64,000 nucleotides of DNA from contig NC_081555.1 of NCBI RefSeq assembly GCF_963082655.1, forward strand, positions 26,470,776 to 26,534,775, written 5' to 3'. The translations under genes and the position numbers were made by a program. Under the pieces are notes generated by a model. That model did not search any database. It saw only the letters and a program-made list of their open reading frames with translations, and was not told the DNA's origin. Shown in pieces: positions 11,441-22,509 of this stretch; the first letter of the stretch is position 1, and each line of letters opens with the position of its first letter. Origin of the DNA: Stomoxys calcitrans (lineage: Eukaryota > Arthropoda > Insecta > Diptera > Muscidae).

Positions 11441-12258
11441 CAACAAGCAAAAGCGTGCTATGTTTGGCCGGGCCGAATCTTGGTAATTCACCACCATGGA
11501 TCCTGCTAAAATATGGGAGCTATATCTGGTTAGAGACCGATTCAGATCGTACTTGGCACAGTTGTTGAGAGTCATAACAGAACACTATATGCAAAATTTC
11601 GGCCAAATCGGATAAAAATCGCGGCTTGCAAGGGCTCAAGAAATCAAATCGGAAGATTGGTTCAAATGGGAGCCATATCATTTCTTGACCGATTTCGGCC
11701 GTACTTGACATAGTTCTTGGAAGTCATAACAGAATACTATGTGCAAAATTTCAGCCAAATCGGACAAAAATCCCGGCTTCCGGGGCTCAAGAAGTCAAAT
11801 CGGAAGATCAGTTTATAATCAGGTTATACACCGATTTGGACCGTACTTGTCACAGTTGTTGGAAATCATAACGGAACACTATTTGCAAAATTTCAGCCAG
11901 AATCAGATGAAAATTGAGGCCTCCAGGGGGCTCCAGATGTTAAATCGGGAAATCGGTTTATATGGGAGCTGTATCAGGTTCTTGCCCGATTCTGAAAGTT
12001 GCTGGAAGTCTTAACAGAACCCCACATAAAAAATTTCAGCCAAATCGGACAAAAATTGATGATTCCAATCGCTTAGGAATTCAAATCGGGAGATCGGTTT
12101 ATATGGGAGCTATATCAGATTCTTTACCGATTTAAGTCGTACTTGACACATTTGTTGAAAATCATAGCAGAACGCTATGAGCAAAATTTCAGCCAAATAG
12201 GACATATTGCGGCTTTCAGGGGCTCAAGAAGTCAAATCGGGAGATAGGTCTATATGCG
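11441..12258 (+). mobile_element. mini-me-like element, 5' part
   Basis: The left end has 'aacaagcaaaagcgtgctatg', the palindromic block tttggccgggccgaatctt and 'caccaccatggatcc'. About five units of some 160 bp follow, with 'ccgatttggaccgtacttg' and 'aaaatttcagccaaatcgg' in each. It stops abruptly inside a unit at about 12258, where Helitron-like sequence in the opposite orientation begins. The right end with the (GTCY)n core is missing. Confidence 0.7.
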
Positions 12259-12566
12259 GGTATTTTGGGAAAGGGGTAGAGCCTCAGAAATTGGTCCCAA
12301 AAGGGGGTATCAATTCTTGCTCTGCACCCCAATACCTTTCATTTAAGCCCCACATTGACATGGTCGGTAAAGATGCCCCATTTAGGGATGTTTTGGGGAG
12401 TGGGGTGGTCCCACAATCACTAAGCCCTGAAAATATATCAGCAACGTGCTCTATTCTCATATATTTAAACTCCATATTGCCATTGTCGTCAAAATTGGAT
12501 ATCAAATTCGTTTTCTAATCTCAAATACCATTCACTTAAACCCCTTATTGAAAAAACCAGCAAATA

Positions 12567-13840
12567 TGGTTGCCCAAAAGGTTATTGCGGATTTTTTAAA
12601 AGAAAGTAAATGCGTTTTAATAAAACTTAGAATGAACTTTAATCAAATATATAATTGCCATTTTGTTCGATAACCTTTTGCCATCTTCCTGGCAAATTTA
12701 GTATTCCACGCTCTGGAACTTCTGGCCTTTATCTGCAAAAAACTGAACCAAGTGCGATTTTATAGCCTCATCATTGCCGAAAGTTTTACCATTTAAGGAG
12801 TTCTGTAAAGATCGAAATAAATGGTAGTCTGATGGTGCAAGGTCAGGGCTATATGATGGATGCATCAAGAGTTCCCAGCCAAGCTCACTCAGTTTTTGGC
12901 GAGTGACCAAAGATGTGTGCGGTCTAGCGTTGTCCTGGTGGAAAATGACACCTTTACGATTGACCAATTCTGGTGGCTTCTCCTTGATGGCTGTATTCAA
13001 TTTGTCCAATTGTTGACAGTAAACATCCGAATTAATCGTTTGGTTCCTTGGAAACAGCTCAAAATCCAATCCCACCAAACAGACAGCATAACCTTCTTTT
13101 GGTGGATATCAGCCTTTGAAGTGGTTTGAGCTGGTTCACCATGCTTGGACCATGATCGTTTTCGACTAACGTTGTTGTAAACAATCCATTTTTCATCTCC
13201 AGTTATGATTCGTTTTAAAAACGGATCGAATTCATTGCGTTTAAGGTGCATATCACAAGCGTTGATTCGGTTTGTTAAATGAATTTATTTCAATGCATGT
13301 GGTACCCAAATATCAAGCTTTTTCACCAGTCCAAGACTTTTTATGTGATAATGAACGGTTGATTTTGGTATATTTAACTTCTCTCCTCCTATCTCACGCT
13401 CAGTTACATGACGATCCAATTCGATTAATACTTTGATTTGGTCATCATCAACTTCATTTGGCCGACCTGAACGTGGCTCATCGTTAAGTGAAAAATCTCC
13501 AGAACGGAATTTGCGAAACCAATTTTGACACTGTCTTCCTTTTAAGGCTTTATCACCATACACATCTCGTAACTTTTTAGCAACCTGCTCCGCGTTTTTT
13601 CCTTTACGGAAATAATAAAGTAAAATATGACGAAAATGCTCCTTTATGGGCTCCATATTAAACTTGACACCAAACAAACAAATGTAAACAAAATTTCGCG
13701 CACTTTTTTTCTAAAGCAAGCTAAAAGTAACAGCTGATAACTGACAGAAGAAAGAATGCAATTACAGAGTCACAAGCCGTTGAAAAAATTTGTCAACGCC
13801 GACTATGTGAAAAATCCGCAACTACTTTTTGAGCAACTAA
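12567..13840 (-). mobile_element. mariner element, near full length
   Basis: 1274 bp flanked by TA at 12565-12566 and 13841-13842. Terminal inverted repeats of about 30 bp (left: ggttgcccaaaaggttattg; right is its diverged complement). It sits in a Helitron-like unit whose uninterrupted form, 'cagcaaatatgt(c/t)cggtttgg', is present at 37361 and 62979, so the insertion site is confirmed by paralogous empty sites. The length is typical of mariner. It contains one transposase gene on the minus strand (separate entry). Its left about 86 bp and right about 140 bp are the parts kept in the MITEs listed elsewhere. Confidence 0.93.
12698..13656 (-). pseudogene. mariner transposase (D,D34D), one stop and one frameshift
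   Basis: The product would be a nuclear DNA-binding, cut-and-paste transposase. The start chosen is the methionine beginning MEPIKEHFRHILLYYF, as in known mariners, rather than one seven codons upstream. The N-terminal part has two helix-turn-helix regions (KALKGRQCQNWFRKF, and IPKSTVHYHIKSLG) with an acidic GRPNEVDDD linker. Catalytic residues: Asp in TGDEKW (codon 13195-13197), Asp in FHQDNARPH (12932-12934) and Asp in SPDLAPSDYHLF (12827-12829). Thirty-four residues separate the last two, the mariner D34D spacing. Damage: an in-frame TAA at 13285-13287 and a frameshift near 13060-13080 in the VWWDW region. About 320 codons against a usual 345 or so. The N-terminus resembles cecropia-type mariners; subfamily not certain. 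Inactive as it stands. Confidence 0.93.
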
Positions 13841-14510
13841 TATGTCCGGTTTGGGGCATGGGCCCTAAAAACTATGAATATCGAGCTCCACAGTCTTGAA
13901 GACCTAAATTGTCATGGTGAGCAAATACGTCCTACTTGGGGGTTTTTATAGTGGTGGGACGTCCCCGAATGTTGATGTCAGATTCATGGTCTGCTCCCAA
14001 ATACCCTTCATTTGAGCTAAATTTTTCCATAGTCGGCATGACCGGTAGGGCGGTCACTCAATGATTTTGCTTTGAAAATATATATCAGGCTCGTGTTCTA
14101 CTCTAAAATACCTCTTATTTAAGCCTCATATTGCAATGGTCAGCAAACACTTTCTATGTGGGTGGTGTTATGTGGGTGGGGTGGCCCCATAGACACTTTT
14201 CCCGAACATTGATATCAAATTCATGCTTTACTTCCAAAGACCTTTCATTTGAGCCCCATATTGCAATGGTCGTAAATTTGTCTTCTTTGGGGATGTTCTC
14301 GGGGATGGGCGGACCCTCAAACACTTGGTCCCCCAACTGGATATCAGATTCGTGTTCTACACTCAAATACCTATTATTTTTGTTTGTAAGTTACAATAAG
14401 AGAGCACACAAAATTTCGCTTAAATCGCACTACCCATCTCCGAGATCTGGCGTTTCTGAAAAGTAGGGTAAGGGGGAGGGTCCGCTCCCCCTTCATTTTT
14501 TTTTCTTATA

Positions 14511-14792
14511 TGAAAAGTGATTATTTGTGTAATGATTTATATTTCCAAACCAAAGGTTAGAGGTACTAATCACAGTTCATAATGAATTCTAGAATTCTAT
14601 TCTAATATTCGTATAATCTGCAGCGACTTATGTTAACTCAAACAAATGTCTTCTTCTCATTTCAGGTATGTTATTTAAAGACTTCCTATACTTTCAACCA
14701 GTAAGTACAAATGTTTTTCATATGTGGAACACAATGATACATGGCTCAATACCAATCTTGTTTTTTTTTTATTTGTATGAGCAAAGTAATAA
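14511..14792. other. Single-copy DNA with a possible small exon
   Basis: Short non-repetitive stretch between Helitron-like and mini-me-like DNA. It contains the splice-like signals listed at 14666-14700. Confidence 0.4.
14666..14700 (+). other. Candidate 35-nt micro-exon (speculative)
   Basis: A pyrimidine-rich tract 'cttcttctcatttcag' ends at 14665 and a consensus donor gtaagt follows at 14701. The 35 bases between are open in one frame only partly related to the surrounding open frame (MLFKDFLYFQP). No neighbouring exon was recognised. Splice-like pairs occur by chance, so this is a weak call. Confidence 0.12.
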
Positions 14793-15001
14793 AGTGCTAA
14801 GTTTGGCCGGGTCGAATCTTGGTTACCCACTACCATGGATTCCGCTAAAAACTTGCCTCTGCTAACTCAGTTCGTATTTGAATTTTTTTACAACAACCAA
14901 ATCGAAAATTGGTTGCGGCTGCTATATCGGGGAATCGGTATTTAACGGAACTTTTTCAGTTAAAAGACCGATTCATATAATACTTATCAAGGACACTGAC
15001 A

Positions 15002-15315
15002 GGGAGGCCACTGTAGCGCAGAGGTTAGCATGTCCGCCTATGACGCTGAACGCCTGGGTTCGAATCCTGGGGAGACCATCAGAAAAAATTTCAACGGTGG
15101 TTTTCTCCTTCTAATGCTGGCAACATGTGTGGGGTTCCATGCCTTGTAAAACTTCTCTCCAAAGAGGTGTCGCACTGCGGCATGCCGTTCGGACTCGACT
15201 ATAAAAAGGAAGCCCCTTATCATTGAGCTTAAAACTTGAATCGGCACTCATTGATATGTGAGAAGTTTTCCGCTGTACCTTAGTGGAATGTTCATGGGCA
15301 AAATTTACAAATTTG
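15002..15315 (+). mobile_element. tRNA-derived SINE, complete
   Basis: The tRNA-like head has box A-like tagcgcagaggttagca and box B ggttcgaatcc, for internal RNA polymerase III transcription. The unrelated body includes 'tcgcactgcggcatgccg' and ends with 'ggaatgttcatgggcaaaat'. It is flanked by CACTGACA at 14994-15001 and 15316-15323, an 8-bp target-site duplication. About 310 bp. No poly(A) tail of note. Confidence 0.88.
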
Positions 15316-15621
15316 CACTGACACTATCAGTCACAGCTGAAATTTTTATGTCAAATTTCAGCCAAATTAGATGAAAATTAAGGCCTCTTGAAGCTCAAGT
15401 AGTCTAGTCAAAGGATTTGTTTATATGGGGGTCATATCAGTTTATTAACCGATTTGGATCATACTTAGCCATGATATTGGAAGTCTGACCGGAAGTCTTT
15501 GTGCCAAATTTCAGCCCAAATAGACGAAAATTGAGGCATATGGAATCTCAAGAAGTGATGGTGGATATACTCGGCTTATATGGAGGATATACCCGTTTAC
15601 AGACTGATTCGAATCATGCTT

Positions 15622-16963
15622 AGGTAAGGTTGAAAAGAGGGTGTCGATATTAATCCGCCCCATGCCACTATGGACCTATACCTAAGCCAGTAATCGGCTT
15701 GTTGTGCGCTCTAAATACAAAAAATGTTACATCGAAAAAGAAAATCAAAGTTAGGAATTCCATGCTATTTTCAAAATCCTTAGTTGTTTTCCATGTCACT
15801 CCCTTTTAGTGGTTCATGTCTGGTATTGTGTTCCCACCTAAGTGCCGGTATCTGTTAGAAGCGAATGCCGGGCAATGACAAAGGAAATGCTTTAACGTCT
15901 CATCCTATGCCCTACACATGCTATCACTTGCCGCTTCCATTTTACATAAGTGAGCTCGTAGTCCTATATGTCCCGTCATGATTCCAATAGCTATACAGAC
16001 CTCCTTCTTACTTCCTTTCAGTAATAACCTCGTCTTCTCACTATCTGGATCCCCCCATAGGATTTTCGCCGACCTACCCAACGTTTCGCGGTTCCACCCG
16101 GTTGCATTCGCATTTGTCACCCACGCCCTTAACTCGGACTAAGTCGACCCGAAAGGCTTCGGATTAACCAAGTTTATTGACGGCAGTCCTCTGGCCTTCA
16201 CCGCCAAATCGTCTGCCCTTTGATTCACCCTTATTCCGTTATGGCCCGGCACCCAAACGTTACGAATTTTGCCATTCTCAGAGAAGGCATTAATCTCCTT
16301 CTTACACTGCAAGACTGTTTGTGGTCTAGACTGTGTCCTGGTTATTATTGCCCTTATGGCAATTTTACTGTCCGTGAAGATGTTCACACTCCATATCCTC
16401 GCGTTAGCACCACACCACCTCACGCATTCCGTGATCTCCACGGATCTCCGCCTGCAAGACCATATTATGGTCAGGCAGTGTAAAACATATCTCAGTCCCT
16501 GGGTTCTCAATGTTAACCCCCAGGCCCTCTCTGTCCTTTAGCTTTGATCCATCCGTGTAATATGATCTTCCTGATGGCAATACTAGGGTTCCGTCAATCC
16601 GAGACTGTACCGCTGGCAGCAGTGCCTCGCACTTGTCCTCAAGTGTTGTCTCAGGTATGCGATCGGAAACATCTTCCCTTCCTTCTAGGTTTTCTATCGT
16701 CGCCTCGATTATACCGCGATGGTAAGAGCTGCTTCCATCCTCAATCCATTCTCTCATAGCCGCAGTGGCTGCCTCACACTTGATCTGTATGTCCATCGGT
16801 CGAATAGTATCCAGTGCCCTAGTGGGCGTGGTCCTCATCGCTCTGCTTATGCCAAGACAACATATTCTCTGAACCTCTCGTATGGTCCTTATGACGCACT
16901 TTTTCTCCATAGCAGTCCACAAAACTACCGAGGCGTACGTAAGTATTTTGGTGGATTGGTATA
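15622..16963 (-). mobile_element. LINE 3' part (RNase H and C-terminal zinc knuckle)
   Basis: A 5'-truncated non-LTR retrotransposon on the minus strand, inserted into a mini-me-like unit. Flanking cgaatcatgctt (15610-15621) and cgaatcatactt (16964-16975) form a 12-bp target-site duplication with one difference. The 3' untranslated part (15622-15900) is shared with fragments at 50019, 50215, 52657 and 53325, and ends in a short run resembling CTTACCTAAG (minus strand). Confidence 0.82.
15840..16958 (-). pseudogene. LINE ORF2 C-terminus: end of RT region, RNase H, CCHC-like knuckle
   Basis: Reading on the minus strand, the post-RT segment (KILTYASVV, then CLGISRAMRTTPTRALDTI) is followed by an RNase H domain. 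RNase H carboxylates are visible in YYTDGSKL, VNIFTDSKIAI and WVPGHNGI with NQRADDLA. A zinc-knuckle-like tail follows (SMCRA, then HFLCHCPAF). The RNase H places it among clades such as I, R1 or LOA; the exact clade is not decided. Damage: a frameshift in 16404-16510, an in-frame TAG at 16139-16141, and a TAG at 15905-15907. The catalytic RT part is missing. Non-functional. Confidence 0.85.
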
Positions 16964-17749
16964 CGAATCATACTTGACACTGATATTGGAAGTCAAAACC
17001 AAAGTGCCAAATTTAAACTGAGGTTTTCAGAGGCTCAAGAAGTCAAACTCGAGAACGGTTTATATGGGGGCTATATCAATTTTTAAACCGATTCGGGTCA
17101 TGCGCCGCACTGATATTAGAAGTCGAAACAAAAGACGTTGTGCCATATTTCATAAATCGGTCTGTAGTCTGATATTGGTCCGATATAAAACGATCCGATT
17201 TGGCTGAAATTTTGCACAATGACTTCTACTATGGTCCATCGGTCCATAACCTAATATTGCTCTAATAACATAGCAAATTTTAACCATTATCCTTTGTTTG
17301 CCTATAAAGACATACCGACCAAAGATCTTGACAAATGCGATCCATGATGTAGGGTGTATAAGATTCGGTTCGGCCGAACTTTGAATGCTTCAATTTATTT
17401 TGATTCAGGTTCTTTGACACATAACCGATTTTTATTAACCGATTTCGCTGAAATTTTGCACAATGAGCTGTATTAAGCTCTTCAACATTCCTGTTCAATG
17501 GGGCTTAAATCGGTCTACATTTGCTTATATACCGATCTCCCGATTACAGGCCTTGAGCTCATAAATAGCACATTTATCATTCCATTTCACTGAAATTTGT
17601 CACTACGAGTTGTGATAGGCCCCTCCACGTTTGAACGGATTATGGTCTACATCGGTCCACATTTGGATATAGCTGCCATTTATAGTGATCTCCCGATTAC
17701 AAGTCTTGAAACTGTAAAATTCCCATTTATAATTCGCGATTTAAGGTCT

Positions 17750-17827
17750 TGCGTTGAAATTTTTTTTTTCTGATGTTCTCGTCAGGATTCAAACCCAGGC
17801 GTACGTGCCAACCTTTGTACCACAGTA
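17750..17827 (-). mobile_element. SINE head fragment
   Basis: Reverse complement of the tRNA-like head: 'tgatgttctcgtcagg', 'attcaaacccaggcg' (box B), 'gccaacctttgtaccacagt' (box A, diverged). It lies head to head with the + SINE at 17857. Confidence 0.65.
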
Positions 17828-17856
17828 TTCTTGATTATTTTACAATGAGTTGCATT

Positions 17857-18150
17857 AAGGCCACTGTAGCGCGGAAGTTACCATGCCTGCCTTTGACTTT
17901 GAACGTCTGGGTTCGTATCCTGACGAGAACATCAGAAAAACATTTTTTAGCGCCGACATTTGGCGCTTTGGCGACATTTCTGAAGTACTTTGCCATGTAA
18001 AAACTTCTCCCATAAGAAGTGTCGCTCTGCGGCACGCAGTTCCGACTCTGCTATAAAAAGGAGGCCCCGTAAGCATTGAGCTTAAACTTGAATCGGACAG
18101 CACTCTTTGTGAGAAGTTTGCTCCTATTTCTTATGGAAAACAAATTTGCG
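17857..18150 (+). mobile_element. tRNA-derived SINE, diverged
   Basis: Head 'aggccactgtagcgcggaag' and box B 'gggttcgtatcc', body with 'gtgtcgctctgcggcacgc', tail 'gtgagaagtttgctcc' and a truncated end. Confidence 0.8.
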
Positions 18151-18419
18151 TTTTATTAAACCCCTACACATTCTGACTATGTTTTAGATTGTACTGTAGT
18201 TGAATATACCAATCACCCTTTTTATGGTCTTTGACAGTGAATTTTGTTAGACCCCTCGACTTCCCACGCCAGTTGGGTTAAAATCGGACCATATTTCGAT
18301 ATAGTTGTTAAGGTCTCATAAATAGTGTACGAGTACGCTTAGAAGGAGAAGGGCTAGACCCATTGATAAGTATGCCGATCGGCTTAGAATCACTTCCTGA
18401 TTCGATTTAGCTATGCCCA

Positions 18420-18458
18420 TCGGTCCGTCTGTCCGTCGGTCCGTCTGTCTGTCCTCGT
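18420..18458 (+). repeat. (GTCY)n microsatellite of mini-me core
   Basis: Run of ggtccgtctgtccgtcggtc type. Equivalent runs lie at about 2510 and 6606 (complement), 23056, 24912, 28836 (complement), 29161, 48463, 51142 and 57660. Confidence 0.9.
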
Positions 18459-18587
18459 TTCCTTGTTATCAAGTTACAGGACGCATTTATTGTCCGATTG
18501 TCATGAAATTTTGAACAAGTCTCTTTTTTGGCCCAAGAACGAACGCTATTGAAATCGGTTCAGATTTAGATATAGTTTCCATATATA

Positions 18588-18824
18588 TTGGGTTGCCCAA
18601 AAAGTAATTGCGGATTTTTTTAAAAGAAAGTAAATGCATTTTTAATAAAACTTAGAATGAACTTAATCAAATATACTTTTTTTACACTTTTTTTCTAAAG
18701 CAAGCTAAAAGTAACAGCTGATAACTGACAGAAGAAAGAATGCAATTACAGAGTCACAAGCTGTGAAAAAATTTTTCAACGCCGACTATATGAAAAATCC
18801 GCAATTACTTTTTGGGCAACCCAA
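18588..18824 (-). mobile_element. mariner-derived MITE, 237 bp
   Basis: Ends TTGGGTTGCCCAAAAAGTAA and its complement, flanked by TA at 18586-18587 and 18825-18826. The left 85 bp and right 140 bp match the mariner at 12567-13840, with the whole transposase region deleted. Orientation is given as that of the parental transposase. Confidence 0.93.
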
Positions 18825-18837
18825 TACAGCTTTTATC

Positions 18838-20290
18838 CGATATGGCCTTCTAAGGCTGTAGAAACCACAATTGTGGTCCGTTCTTTACAAAATTTGGCAT
18901 GGAGTGTTTTATTCAACGTTCTCTTATGAGTGAATAATTTCAAAAAAATCGATTCAGATTTAGATATAGCTCCTATGTATATCTTTCATCCGATATGGAC
19001 TTTTAAGGCTGTAGAGGCCACAATTTTGGTCCGATCTTCACAAAATTTGACATGGAGTGCTTTATTCAACGTCGTCTTGCGAGTGAAAAATTTCACCAAA
19101 ATCGGTTCAGATTTAAATATATCTCCCATATATAACTTTCATCCGATATGGAATTTTAGGGCTATAGCAGCCACAATTTTGGTCTGATGTATACAAAATT
19201 TTGCACGAAGTGTTTGCTTTAAAGTTTCAATACGACTGCAAAATTTTATAAAAATTGGTTAAAATTTAGATATAGCACCCATATATATCTTTTATCCGAT
19301 ATGGAGTTTTAAGGCTGTAGCAGCCACAATTTTGGTCCGATCTTTACAAAATTTGACATGGAGTTTTTTATACAACGTCCTCATATGTGTGCAAAATTTC
19401 ACCAAAATCGGTTCAGATTTAAATATATCTCCCATATATAACTTTTATCCGATGTGGAATTTTAGGGCTATAGCAGCCACAATTTTGGTCGGATGTATAC
19501 AAAATTTTGCACGAAGTTTTTTCTTTAAAGTTTCAATGCGACTGCAAAATTTCATAAAAATTGGTTAAAATTTAGATATAACACCCATATATATCTTTTA
19601 TCCGATATGGAGTTTTAAGGCTGTAGCAGCCACAATTTTGGTCCAATCTTCACAAAATTTGACATGGAGTTTTTTATTCAACGTCCTCTTACGAGTGAAA
19701 AATTTCACCAAAATCGGTTCAGATTTAAATATATCTCCCATATATAACTTTCATCCGATATGGAATTTTAGGGCTATAGCAGCCACAAGTTTGGTCGGAT
19801 GTATACAAAATTTTGCACGAAGTGTTTTCTTTAAAGTTTCAATACGACTGCAAAATTTCATAAAAATTGGTTAAAATTTAGATATAACACCCATATATAT
19901 CTTTTATCCGATATGGAGTTTTAAGGCTGTAGCAGCCACAATTTTGGTCCAATCTTCACAAAATTTGACATGGAGTTTTTTATTCAACGTCCTCTTACGA
20001 GTGAAAAATTTCACCAAAATCGGTTCAGATTTAAATATATCTCCCATATATAACTTTCATCCGATATGGAATTTTAGGGCTATAGCAGCCACAAGTTTGG
20101 TCTGATGTATACAAAATTTTGCACGAAGTGTTTTCTTTAAAGTTTCAATACGACTGCAAAATTTCATAAAAATTGGTTAAAATTTAGATATAACACTCAT
20201 ATATATCTTTTATCCGATATGGAGTTTTAAGGCTGTAGCAGCCACAATTTTGGTCCGATCTTCACAAAATTTGACACAGAGTGTTTTATT
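18838..20290 (-). repeat. Dimeric tandem array, 306-bp period
   Basis: Two diverged subunits alternate. One (about 151 bp) has 'atggagttttaaggctgtag' and 'aaaatttgacatggag'. The other (about 155 bp) has 'tggaattttagggctatagc' and 'aaaattttgcacgaagt'. The start of the first type falls at 19301, 19607, 19913 and 20219, exactly 306 bp apart. The leftmost units are more diverged. Confidence 0.9.
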
Positions 20291-20485
20291 CAACTTCTTG
20301 ATATTGGTTCAGATTTAAATTTCGAGATATGTTCTACATATAAAAAGTACAACGTACACCAGGTGGTGTAGGGTATTTTTTTGCCTTTCCTTACTGGTTT
20401 TCAATGAACTTTAGGTTAATATAAATCTCCCGAGTTAGGGGTATCCAAAGTTCGGCCTGGCCCAACTTAAGGAGTTTTTACTTGT

Positions 20486-22500
20486 TTCCTAGTTGTTTAA
20501 GAGTCATTAATCATCAGCATTTCAAAGGTAAAAATCATTAAAAATGCCTTGATTACAAAACTCACCTCCTTCAGATACTTGAAATTGTCTGTAATCACTT
20601 TTTGTTGGCCCAAAAACCCAATGACATTATTCTATTTTCCCATTGAGTAACATTTAGGTTAACAAAGTTTCAGACGTATTATCATTACTCAGAATGGCAA
20701 GAGTTCTTAAATTATTTTGTACAACTGCCGACAAAAAATGCACATCAATCATACGCCTAGGTCTGGCCAAGTCACATTAATATCAATCATACTTTAATTA
20801 CCCCCAGTGAAAAAAATAAAATTAATTTCTTTTTGATACAAATGGAACTTTGGTTGAAACTTGCAGCTAAATTTGGGTTGGCCATCCAATCAGTCAGCCT
20901 TGTTTTTTGTTGTTTGTAGGGCATAAAAAACAAAGACGTCACTTGGGCAGCCAACGAAAACAACTTGAGATAAGGACCTAGTGTGCAACCACAATTGTGG
21001 TGGTACAAGAGAGAGTGTGCTTAAATGTCATAACAATGATACAAGGCTAATGATAATGGCGTCTTTCTTGGTTAGTCCTTCATCCTGCTTGTTGTTTTTG
21101 CATTTCCGGTTAATTCGGCTTTTTCAAGTTTGCTCATTATGCTGCAACATTTTAATGGCTTCGTAGTAACAGCGTTAAACAAAAAACACTACCAGCTGTT
21201 TGGTATGTGGCCTTTTTTGCTGTGGCCAACCAAAAGAATGGGCAGCCATATAAGGAAATTCGTTTGGTGGCCCAGAGGAAGCTGTGAATAACAGAAATGG
21301 GAAACGGCGGTCAGAAAGAGAGGGAAAGAGAGAAAAACAAAGATTAATTAAAAATTAAATGACCATGAGTTGCTTTATTATGAGACAATAAAGCAATGAT
21401 TATGATGACTGTTGCTACTGTCGCCTCTTGATGGTGGTGTTGGTGGTTTTGTTTCATTTCCCTGTATAATTGTTGATGATGTTGAAACGCTTGTTTACTC
21501 TGCTGTCTGCTGGAGTTTCTGTGTGTATTTCTGTGTTTCCCATAGGCTTATTGTTACGCCAAAATGGCCTTTTTTTCGTTGCGAAATGAAAGTGGTAGAA
21601 CAGTTGTCATGGCAATTAAAATTATTGACAGCATTAAATTGCAAGCCACAGTGCGTATATTGGTGGAGAAGGGTTGACAAAAAGCACTGGTGAGGTCTGA
21701 GCTTGGCAGCAGAAAAATAATAATAGCCAAAGATTTATACGTTTCCCTTGCCCAGGCAATGACAATTTAAGAACTTCACTTTTCATTTATAACCACTATG
21801 ATCATGGTGAAGCCTCAAAAAGTCATTTAAAGTTTTTTTGATTTTCCAATTATTAAATTTTTCCTTGTGATAAAATTAATGTGCTGAGCTAAAGCCCAAC
21901 TTTAATGTTAAATCATTAGTTGTGTGGCTTGAAATAGGAGCCAGACACGAACAAATGACCTACCTATCACACACTCCTTTCATCTCCTGCCCCTCACCAC
22001 CAGCCCATACAATATAAACTCTAGCATCCCAGCATCATAGCAAATGTCCCACAAGTAATACTAGACCTTCCTCAAAATATGCCATTTATTATCCGCTCTC
22101 AGAATATTCAAGCAAAACATGGAAAAGGCATACCAAAGCTCTCACATCAAATGCATGTAATAATTTATCATTGTCATGTACACTAGCTGGTTATGTATGT
22201 GTTAACGAACGGAAACTCAAATACACTAATACCATTACACATAATACACCTTTCGTCTAAGCCATAATGGCCATACTACTACTACAACTGCTATAGCAGG
22301 GAATTTGGATAATTTCTACAAAATCCAGCAAATGAGTGTGTATGTATTAGAGAGACAAGTCATTTGTGAAATGGTTCGGCTATGGTTGTAAATTGATTTT
22401 CTATGCTTGCTTCAAAATACCTGGTAAATATTTCAAACATTTTTGTGTAGCAAGCAGAAAGTGTTAAATAATTCCCATATAATTATAAATAAAATTAAAT
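20486..22500. other. Single-copy AT-rich DNA, no gene seen
   Basis: No repeat family or coding region recognised. Contains GCGTATGA (complement) at 20749-20756 and a variant at 20779-20796, and short (TGG/TGA) runs near 21420-21480. Open frames of up to 93 codons here have no support. Confidence 0.55.
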
Positions 22501-22509
22501 AATTTGTAT

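Larger units (their letters stand above)
12259..14510 (-). mobile_element. Helitron-like repeats split by the mariner
   Basis: The reverse complement of the units seen at 8587-10990 and 30026-32041 is recognised by 'ctttcatttgagccccat', 'gatatcagattcgtgttcta' and 'gttttggggatgggg'. At the right end lies the 5'-proximal block with 'tctccgagatctggcgttt' and the gggggagggtccgctccccc palindrome, as also at 38565-38640. The mariner at 12567-13840 interrupts it; flanking sequence resumes in register (compare 62967-63060). Confidence 0.65.
14793..17395. mobile_element. Two mini-me-like elements joined in inverted orientation
   Basis: The left terminus (14793 on) reads aagtgctaagtttggccggg, then 'tacccactaccatgg', the + orientation start. 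The right terminus near 17345-17395 reads 'agggtgtataagattcgg', ttcggccgaactttgaatgc, the same terminus reversed. Thus both outer ends are 'left' ends, and the (GTCY)n end is absent. A SINE (15002) and a LINE (15622) are inserted. Confidence 0.55.
17396..18335 (-). mobile_element. Degenerate mini-me-like repeat units
   Basis: Diverged units with 'accgatttcgctgaaattttgcac', 'ccgatctcccgattacaggcc' and 'aatcggaccatatttcgat'. No clear termini. It is interrupted by SINE sequences (17750-18150). Confidence 0.55.
18336..20485 (-). mobile_element. mini-me-like element, second subfamily, with dimeric array
   Basis: It begins with the core 'agacccattgataagtatg', 'gattcgatttagctatgcc' and a (GTCY)n run at 18420-18458. 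It ends with 'gtgtagggtattttt', 'gccttt..cttactggttt' and, at 20440-20485, 'ccaaagttcggcctggcc' with 'tttttacttgtttcc', the reversed left terminus. This subfamily shares its core with 51002-51595 and 57563-58566 and differs from the 153-bp subfamily in its units. A MITE is inserted at 18588-18824. Confidence 0.65.
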
